DNA of 52,423 bases from a virus, in IMG/VR virus record IMGVR_UViG_3300031957_002670, positions 1 to 52,423 of that record; one strand, written 5' to 3'. Positions 48,040-52,423 of the stretch are shown piece by piece; the stretch's first letter is position 1, and each line of letters begins with the position of its first letter. The notes beneath the pieces are model-generated. The model was not told where the DNA came from. It searched no databases and saw nothing but the letters and a program-made list of their open reading frames with translations. The translations under genes were made by a program, and so were the position numbers.

Positions 48040-48364
48040 TATCAACCTCCCAGACCACCCTATATCCGATTGTAGACCACTTATTGAGTGGTTCTTGATA
48101 GAATACCTATCTGACTATTCAGTAGACCTTACAGTAGTTTATATGGACCTATCTGATGAGGGTGTTGATGGTTGGTGTATGAGAGAAGATGACCATGAGT
48201 TTCTAATTCAAATTGATGAGAGACTTGATGGTGCAGAACACACCAAGACTATTCTACATGAATTGTATCATATGTTTCAACATTTGAAAAATATTCCTCG
48301 GTGTGAACGATGTGCTCGTATGAGTGAACAACAGAACCTTGACAGATATACAAAAGGTCTATAG
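48026..48364 (+). CDS. Small zinc metallopeptidase-like protein
   Basis: A 112-aa protein. HELYH at residues 78-82 is a canonical HExxH zinc motif inside the helix KTILHELYHMFQHL, preceded by strands FLIQIDERL, the usual layout of minimal zincins. The downstream CERCARMSEQQ may supply a third ligand. The start at 48026 has AAGGA 7 nt upstream and is preferred to an ATG at 48005. Substrate unknown. A good sigma70 promoter overlaps its end. Confidence 0.7.
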   Translation: MHCISINLPDHPISDCRPLIEWFLIEYLSDYSVDLTVVYMDLSDEGVDGWCMREDDHEFLIQIDERLDGAEHTKTILHELYHMFQHLKNIPRCERCARMSEQQNLDRYTKGL

Positions 48365-48367
48365 AAT
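48339..48367 (+). promoter_or_regulatory. Early sigma70 promoter
   Basis: TTGACA, 17 nt, TAGAAT, overlapping the stop of the metallopeptidase-like gene. It would give a leader of about 78 nt before the gene at 48452. Confidence 0.75.
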
Positions 48368-48451
48368 AGGCTTGTCCCGGTTGATAGATGAGTTATAGGT
48401 ACAAAGTTACTCACCTTCAAATGACCACTGTATTGTAAGAGACACCACTCT

Positions 48452-48646
48452 ATGAAACCCAAATTCGTTTGTGTTGAACCAAAAAATAGTAAATCGAAGA
48501 ATCGATTTTACAATCTCATGCATGAACTTCATTCATGTCGTGTAGAACAAGAGACAGAAGACCAGATGTTTCTTTCTTCTATCAGTGGAAGGTATCACTT
48601 CTGGATGAACAAAACTAACGATGAAAACTGGAACGTAATCAAATGA
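48452..48646 (+). CDS. Small conserved-looking hypothetical protein
   Basis: A 64-aa basic protein (MKPKFVCVEPKNSKSKNRFYN...). A likely helix FYNLMHELHSCRVEQET leads into a strand SGRYHFWMNKTND. There is no known motif. It is the first gene behind the promoter at 48339 and overlaps the next by 4 nt (ATGA). Confidence 0.7.
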   Translation: MKPKFVCVEPKNSKSKNRFYNLMHELHSCRVEQETEDQMFLSSISGRYHFWMNKTNDENWNVIK

Positions 48647-48915
48647 CAAAATATGATGAGGTATGGGAACTTATGAATGACCTTGAACAGTCATTCAGTC
48701 ATATTGCTACCATTGAGTTTCTATCAGGTAAACTGGTAGAAGCATCTAATAGCAATAATCGTCAAGATGTTGTAGACATTAGTCACGCATTACTTGCATT
48801 TGTTCCTGTTTTTACTAAGAACTTTGACGAGAATTTTAAGAAATGTTGGGAAGGGGTAGTCACACCAGAACTCAAAGATTATAATTTGATAGATAAAGAT
48901 ATGACAGAGAATTAA
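48643..48915 (+). CDS. Helical acidic hypothetical protein
   Basis: A 90-aa, all-helical protein (MTKYDEVWELMNDLEQSF...). Three predicted helices (DEVWELMNDLEQSFSHIATIEF first) and an acidic end; no catalytic residues stand out. Translation is coupled to the previous gene by ATGA. Could be a small host-takeover factor, but that is a guess from its early promoter. Confidence 0.65.
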   Translation: MTKYDEVWELMNDLEQSFSHIATIEFLSGKLVEASNSNNRQDVVDISHALLAFVPVFTKNFDENFKKCWEGVVTPELKDYNLIDKDMTEN

Positions 48916-48918
48916 CAC

Positions 48919-49074
48919 ATGAGCCTACCATCAAACAGTAAAAAACTTAACAAAACACAAATCGAAAGTATTGAAAACGCTGTCAAAGATGTAGGCATCA
49001 AGGCTATTCATCCTGATAAGATGGAGGAGTTTGCAGCTTATCTTGTGGACAAGGTTAAAAACTCTAATGGATGA
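48919..49074 (+). CDS. Small basic hypothetical protein
   Basis: A 51-aa frame (MSLPSNSKKLNKTQIESIENAV...) with two helices and the segment HPDKMEEFAAYLVDKVK. It begins 3 nt after the previous stop and overlaps the next start by 8 nt. No family recognised. Confidence 0.55.
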   Translation: MSLPSNSKKLNKTQIESIENAVKDVGIKAIHPDKMEEFAAYLVDKVKNSNG

Positions 49075-49216
49075 AATGGAAACACTCACTCTTGCTATGC
49101 AACAAATTGAGACTACACTTGATCTAATCAAAGGTAATGACTACGAAACTTACATGAATCTCAAACTTATTTCAGTCTATTATGAGTTACAACGACAACT
49201 TGACAATCTCTCGTAA
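49067..49216 (+). CDS. Small helical hypothetical protein
   Basis: A 49-aa protein (MDEMETLTLAMQQIETTLDLI...) that looks like one helical hairpin. The start at 49067 overlaps the previous stop; an ATG at 49031 in the same frame lies well inside the upstream gene. The end contains the promoter box of the next unit. Confidence 0.55.
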   Translation: MDEMETLTLAMQQIETTLDLIKGNDYETYMNLKLISVYYELQRQLDNLS

Positions 49217-49228
49217 CTAACTTATACT
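49200..49228 (+). promoter_or_regulatory. Early sigma70 promoter
   Basis: TTGACA, exactly 17 nt, TATACT, with the next ATG 22 nt downstream; the arrangement matches the promoter at 21781. Confidence 0.88.
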
Positions 49229-49250
49229 ATTAAGGTAATTCTCAAGACTA

Positions 49251-49481
49251 ATGAAATTTATCTACATTGTTGACCATTATGTACCATTTCCCTCATCAGA
49301 ATATGGTGGAGTGTGGAATGTTGTTGCAGAAAATGATGAAGAATGTTTTGACTTAATTACTGAAGAAGATGGTTATTACTCTCAGTATTTCAGTGAATTA
49401 AGACAGAATATCAACAAGGCCGATAAATATTCTTTGTTAGATGAACTACCATCTAAAGTTGTAACTTCGTTCCTAACTTAA
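49251..49481 (+). CDS. Small early protein, unknown
   Basis: A 76-aa protein (MKFIYIVDHYVPFPSSEYGG...). A beta strand KFIYIVDHYVPF, a Gly turn, VWNVVAENDEECFDLI and a C-terminal helix suggest a small alpha/beta fold. First gene behind a consensus early promoter, so probably made right after infection. No family recognised. Confidence 0.7.
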   Translation: MKFIYIVDHYVPFPSSEYGGVWNVVAENDEECFDLITEEDGYYSQYFSELRQNINKADKYSLLDELPSKVVTSFLT

Positions 49482-49483
49482 TC

Positions 49484-49714
49484 ATGTCACAACCACGTCA
49501 ACGGGATGTTAATGATCCCCTCTATGACCCAAATGATAAGTACAATGCCTATAAGGTAGACTTGCATACAAATGAGACCCATTCTGATGATGAATGGGAT
49601 CCCACGACAGAGGGTAAGATTGCAGACCCATCAGAACGTCATAAAGATAAAATTCTAGACAAGTTCTGTGATGACCATCCTGGTTCACCAATGTGTAAAG
49701 TTTTCGATGACTGA
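49484..49714 (+). CDS. Small hydrophilic hypothetical protein
   Basis: A 76-aa, highly charged protein rich in Asp, His and Lys (DVNDPLYDPNDKYNAYKVDLHTNE first part). The end HPGSPMCKVFDD with two Cys (one in KFCDDHP) is distinctive. Probably largely disordered. Part of the early run; overlaps the next start. Confidence 0.65.
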   Translation: MSQPRQRDVNDPLYDPNDKYNAYKVDLHTNETHSDDEWDPTTEGKIADPSERHKDKILDKFCDDHPGSPMCKVFDD

Positions 49715-49898
49715 TTCACAAAAAGACGCACTCAATCTTATGATTGAAAGTGTAATCAAACCTGATACTCGTCTCCGTGGTTGTGCATACAATCAGGGGT
49801 GTTATGATGAATTGATGGAATGGCGTCAAAAGATGCTTGACCTACTCTATAGTTATGAAAAAGATGGAATTTCCGCATCAGCCTCCACAGGGGTATGA
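49707..49898 (+). CDS. Small helical hypothetical protein
   Basis: A 63-aa protein (MTDSQKDALNLMIESVIKPDT...). Two helices flank RLRGCAYNQGCYDE, followed by LMEWRQKMLDLLYSYEKD. The start at 49707 overlaps the previous stop by 8 nt. No family recognised. Confidence 0.6.
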   Translation: MTDSQKDALNLMIESVIKPDTRLRGCAYNQGCYDELMEWRQKMLDLLYSYEKDGISASASTGV

Positions 49899-50145
49899 AT
49901 ATTGGACCGATGATTATTCAAAGACCGTCAAACGTATCTGGATAAGAAACATCGGTTATGATTTTGTTGGGTGTTCAGAAAAACATCCAAGTTCAGTATG
50001 GGGTTTCTTTTGTAGAAAGAAAGGAGTGTTTATGGCTCCTGTCAACTATAAGAAACCAGGTAAAATAGTAAATATTTTAGATACAACTCCATACTCAGCT
50101 ATGAAGTTAAATCTCAATCCACTCATGGCAGCATTCTTCTCATGA
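49864..50145 (+). CDS. Conserved cyanophage-type hypothetical protein
   Basis: A 93-aa protein starting MEFPHQPPQGYEYWTDDYSK. The order of short strands RIWIRNIGYDFVG, VWGFFCRKKGVFMAPVNYKK and the end TPYSAMKLNLNPL is typical of a family common in cyanomyoviruses and of unknown role. It overlaps the previous gene by 35 nt and the next by 4 nt. The in-frame ATG at 49837 lies too deep in the previous gene. Confidence 0.65.
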   Translation: MEFPHQPPQGYEYWTDDYSKTVKRIWIRNIGYDFVGCSEKHPSSVWGFFCRKKGVFMAPVNYKKPGKIVNILDTTPYSAMKLNLNPLMAAFFS

Positions 50146-50324
50146 ATCCAGACACAATAACATTATCTACTCCATCAAGGTCTTTTGCCTATGAAAGGGC
50201 ATCAAGAGATATTGATACTTGTGATGATATAAAAGAAATCAAAAATATGTTACGTTGTTATATCAAACTATATTTTAAACAACAAGAAACATTATCTTCT
50301 ATCGGTGTCCCCACAAAAGAGTGA
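50142..50324 (+). CDS. Small hypothetical protein
   Basis: A 60-aa protein (MNPDTITLSTPSRSFAYERAS...) with a Ser/Thr-rich beginning and a long helix IKEIKNMLRCYIKLYFKQQETL. Coupled to the gene before by ATGA. No family recognised. Confidence 0.6.
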   Translation: MNPDTITLSTPSRSFAYERASRDIDTCDDIKEIKNMLRCYIKLYFKQQETLSSIGVPTKE

Positions 50325-50329
50325 TTATT

Positions 50330-50587
50330 ATGTCTGATTATGTACCACAAGTGAATGATTATGTAAAATGGGAGACAACCGCAGGTATTCACGAAGGGTG
50401 GGTATATTATAGAGACCAAGAAGATGAATATATTACGATTGAACTTGGTACAAAACCAAAACCATATTGTACGGTAACTCGTAATCATATACACTGTAAG
50501 TACCACACTTTATTGTTATGTTATCAACGTGATTGGAAAAAGTTACGATACATAAAAAAGAGAGATTCAATTTACGATGAAGATTAA
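50330..50587 (+). CDS. Small beta-barrel-like hypothetical protein
   Basis: An 85-aa protein starting MSDYVPQVNDYVKWETTAG. The strands YVKWE, EGWVYYRDQEDEYITIEL and YCTVTRNHIHCKYHTLLLC look like a small SH3/Tudor-type barrel, often a nucleic-acid or peptide binder in phages; this is inference. ATG at 50330 is chosen; GTG at 50321 overlapping the previous stop is an alternative giving three more residues. It overlaps the following secreted peptidase by 11 nt. Confidence 0.65.
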   Translation: MSDYVPQVNDYVKWETTAGIHEGWVYYRDQEDEYITIELGTKPKPYCTVTRNHIHCKYHTLLLCYQRDWKKLRYIKKRDSIYDED

Positions 50588-51239
50588 AGCTTTACTATTA
50601 AGTCTGATGATGTTTGGTACATTACCAGCAATTGCACAACCAGAAGTTGAACCATTTTCATACGATTCAATGGGTTGTATGTTACTGGAAGAGTGCACTG
50701 AAGGTGTAGAACCAGTTTGGGGTATTGATTATCTTGTACAACAATATCCTGACTCTGATTGGAACCCAGTTGCAGAAGAGTTCAGTCGTATTTTGAATGC
50801 ATTGACTCTTATTGATGTTCAAGTATATCTTGCGGATGAAAAATATTTTCCTGTCGGACACCGTGGTGTATATCATACAGTAGGAAATAATTTCTTCTTG
50901 AACCGAGCATTTATGCATCGTCCTAGTACTCTTATGTCTGTGATGAGACATGAAGGTTGGCATGCAGCCCAGGATTGTATGGCTGGAACGATTGATAATT
51001 CCATGATTGCTATTATCAAACCAGAGGAAGATGTTCCTATGTTGTGGCAAGAAATGGTAGAACGTACTTATCCAGTATCGGCACAACCATGGGAGAAAGA
51101 GGCAACTTGGGCAGGTAAAACTGAAGGTATGACTCAACTAGCACTTGAATCCTGTGCTCGTGGTACAATGTGGACCGATTATTCTCCCACGCCTATGACA
51201 AGGGAATGGTTGGTTGAGAATGGTTATATCAAAAATTGA
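50577..51239 (+). CDS. Exported zinc metallopeptidase-like protein
   Basis: A 220-aa protein with a clear signal peptide (MKIKALLLSLMMFGTLPAIA, likely cut before or after Gln21) and HEGWH at residues 125-129, a HExxH zinc site in the helix SVMRHEGWHAAQDCM. A later Glu in WQEMVERTYP or WEKEATWAG may be the third ligand. Four or more Cys suggest disulphides, in line with export. It would act in the periplasm of the infected cell; the target is unknown. Presence of a Sec-type signal on a phage enzyme is notable. Confidence 0.8.
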   Translation: MKIKALLLSLMMFGTLPAIAQPEVEPFSYDSMGCMLLEECTEGVEPVWGIDYLVQQYPDSDWNPVAEEFSRILNALTLIDVQVYLADEKYFPVGHRGVYHTVGNNFFLNRAFMHRPSTLMSVMRHEGWHAAQDCMAGTIDNSMIAIIKPEEDVPMLWQEMVERTYPVSAQPWEKEATWAGKTEGMTQLALESCARGTMWTDYSPTPMTREWLVENGYIKN

Positions 51240-51927
51240 TCCTAATATTATTGGTCGGTTTTGTGAGAATGAATTCCTCAATTCCGACGCATTAATAACT
51301 ATTCATAATTGGATAAGAAATCAAGAGTGGGAAGATGGAATAAAATCTTTACATTGGCTTGGTGATAGAAATCTACATGACCTGAAAAGAAATCAAGGAA
51401 CAAAAAAAGAACTTCCTGGTTATATTTTCTGGCCTCATGTAGATAACAATCAAAGATTTACTAGGTTTACAGAACCAAAACAGAGTTCATCTATACATTG
51501 TACAAGAACACCTACAGGTGGATATTATAAACCACATTTTGATGATTATAAGTTAGGACATTTTTCTACTACAATTTTTCTTAATGAACCTGATGAATAT
51601 GATGGTGGTGAGTTAGTATTATGGTTGGATGGTAAAGAACAATTTTTTAAACCAAAAGCAGGTCATGGTATAACATATGAGACTGGAATTGGTCATCGTG
51701 TTAATACTGTTACCAAAGGAGAACGATTAGCTATTGTTTTTTGGACAACATCTAGGTGGACTGATATTAATATGTTTAGAAAGTTCAAATATTATGATTA
51801 TATGACACAATATTCTTATGATGATAAAGTATATGACACATTAGATGGATATTGTAATAGTGCACAGACAGTAATTAGAAAACGAACAGAGAACATCCTC
51901 AATGGACAGTTTAGAGACTGTCCATAA
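51220..51927 (+). CDS. 2OG-Fe(II) oxygenase, PKHD-type hydroxylase
   Basis: A 235-aa dioxygenase. The iron triad is His106-x-Asp108 (GYYKPHFDDY) and His159 (GIGHRVNTV), with Arg169 (KGERLAIVFWTTS) for 2-oxoglutarate. The FLNEPDEYDGGELVLW strand is the hallmark of PiuC/PKHD hydroxylases. Such genes recur in cyanophages; proposed roles include protein or nucleotide hydroxylation tied to host 2-oxoglutarate status, none proven. Start ATG at 51220 overlaps the peptidase gene by 20 nt; a TTG at 51214 is a poorer alternative. Confidence 0.92.
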   Translation: MVISKIDPNIIGRFCENEFLNSDALITIHNWIRNQEWEDGIKSLHWLGDRNLHDLKRNQGTKKELPGYIFWPHVDNNQRFTRFTEPKQSSSIHCTRTPTGGYYKPHFDDYKLGHFSTTIFLNEPDEYDGGELVLWLDGKEQFFKPKAGHGITYETGIGHRVNTVTKGERLAIVFWTTSRWTDINMFRKFKYYDYMTQYSYDDKVYDTLDGYCNSAQTVIRKRTENILNGQFRDCP

Positions 51928-51931
51928 GACC

Positions 51932-51960
51932 TTGACTTCTTGACCTAAATACCCTATATT
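51932..51960 (+). promoter_or_regulatory. Early sigma70 promoter
   Basis: TTGACT, 17 nt, TATATT. It lies across the upstream ATG at 51963, which shows that the gene behind it starts at 51987. Confidence 0.78.
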
Positions 51961-51986
51961 GTATGGGTAGTCAATCAGGAGTTCTC

Positions 51987-52163
51987 ATGTCTGCCACCTA
52001 TTTTCCACGCAAAACCAAATACCGTGTAACTCTAGAGCTTGATGTCATGGATGATTTCAATGCACATAATCTAGATTGGGAAAAGATCCTTGACCTTCAA
52101 GGTGATGAACATGTTGAGACATATGTGGAAGATTTGAGTGTGCCTGACCACTTCTTCTCCTGA
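51987..52163 (+). CDS. Small early protein, unknown
   Basis: A 58-aa protein (MSATYFPRKTKYRVTLELDVM...). Strand KYRVTLELDVMDDF and helix DWEKILDLQ, then an acidic end, give a small alpha/beta protein of a kind common in cyanophages. AGGAG lies 6 nt before the ATG at 51987; the ATG at 51963 is inside the promoter region. Confidence 0.7.
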   Translation: MSATYFPRKTKYRVTLELDVMDDFNAHNLDWEKILDLQGDEHVETYVEDLSVPDHFFS

Positions 52164-52170
52164 TAATATA

Positions 52171-52204
52171 TGGAGGTGATAAATATATTATATTGTCACC
52201 TCCA
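52171..52204. repeat. Inverted repeat of anti-Shine-Dalgarno type around a late promoter
   Basis: TGGAGGTGA (52171-52179) and TCACCTCCA (52196-52204) form a 9-bp stem with a 16-nt AT-rich loop. The arms match a full ribosome-binding sequence and its complement. A late-promoter box lies mainly in the loop. Confidence 0.7.
52178..52185 (+). promoter_or_regulatory. T4-type late promoter
   Basis: GATAAATA, 22 nt before the ATG at 52208, the usual spacing in this window. Confidence 0.5.
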
Positions 52205-52207
52205 CAA

Positions 52208-52399
52208 ATGACGTACTATCTCACTAAACCATGTTCGATTCAGTCATCAAAGACATTATATTACACTGGCAATAGTGTATGGTCTGATGACATTTCAGAC
52301 AAAAAGAATTTTCCTACTAGAGGACCATTAGACACACTAGTTGCAAATGCTGATGGTACATCTGGTGGTTTCAAAACATCAACAGTGGTGAAGTCATGA
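52208..52399 (+). CDS. Small beta-rich protein, probably late
   Basis: A 63-aa protein (MTYYLTKPCSIQSSKTLYYTG...). The paired strands SKTLYYTGNSVWSDD and the Gly-rich end NADGTSGGFKTSTVV resemble small cyanophage virion-associated proteins. ATG at 52208 fits the late-promoter spacing; an in-frame TTG at 52193 follows GGAGGTGAT but would fall at the expected transcription start. Confidence 0.6.
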   Translation: MTYYLTKPCSIQSSKTLYYTGNSVWSDDISDKKNFPTRGPLDTLVANADGTSGGFKTSTVVKS

Positions 52400-52423
52400 A
52401 GAATTTACAACTTTTTTTAGAAC
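52396..52423 (+). CDS. Start of a gene cut by the window edge
   Basis: MKNLQLFLE in an open frame running off the right edge, coupled to the previous stop by ATGA. Too short to identify. Confidence 0.5.

Noticed and set aside
1-52423. tRNA or rRNA genes
   Set aside because: I looked for cloverleaf arms in the few intergenic gaps and saw none; nearly all sequence is coding.

Overview
The window reads as part of a T4-like myovirus that infects marine picocyanobacteria (a cyanomyovirus). The evidence is T4 core genes in recognisable form (gp33, gp59, gp32, gp53, gp48, gp4, gp26, gp27-like, gp5-like), dense overlapping genes, and T4-type late promoters. Genes of cyanobacterial or cyanophage flavour also occur: thyX, phoH, DUF4278- and DUF1825-type proteins, and a 2OG-Fe(II) oxygenase. 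I see no tRNA, photosynthesis gene, integrase or IS element, so the exact host genus cannot be told from this window.

Layout. 1-5640: an early/middle replication block on the + strand with small unknown genes, thyX, phoH, a PD-(D/E)XK nuclease, gp33 (late transcription coactivator), gp59 (helicase loader), a DUF1825-like protein and gp32 (ssDNA-binding), closed by a strong terminator. 5776-8883: a minus-strand structural block (gp53, gp48, an unknown, gp4). 8920-21769: a + strand tail/baseplate operon with gp54-like, gp26, a gp51-like mini-ORF, two large tape-measure/hub-type proteins (one with two peptidoglycan-hydrolase-like domains), gp27-like hub, gp5-like OB protein, a separate beta-helical spike protein and three tandem paralogues of a fibre domain. 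21781-22736: a small early cassette behind its own sigma70 promoter, followed by a promoter/terminator pair that could make a 63-nt RNA. 22846-43282: a GIY-YIG homing endonuclease followed by five adhesin or structural genes, including a metal-binding HxH fibre tip and a 2586-aa fibre with about 100 copies of a 17-aa repeat ending in an S74 autoprocessing chaperone. 43323-47416: sulfotransferase, DUF7936-like, GT9-like glycosyltransferase, carbamoyltransferase and a frameshifted glutaredoxin. 47417-47855: a decayed gene. 47938-52423: many small early genes, two zinc metallopeptidase-like proteins and a PKHD-type oxygenase.

Expression logic. Two promoter classes are visible. Early sites are TTGAC(A/T), 17 nt, TAtaaT-like. 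Late sites are NATAAATA, usually 22-29 nt before the start codon. The gene for gp33, which in T4 couples late transcription to replication, is in the window. The tail-fibre and surface-chemistry genes follow late or late-like sites; the small-gene blocks follow sigma70-like sites.

The most unusual object is the 5.2-kb repeat array in the giant fibre gene. Its frame-preserving 51-bp units have a fixed scaffold and six hypervariable positions, a seven-times-recurring marker module, and a tandem 618-bp duplication whose two copies encode identical protein.
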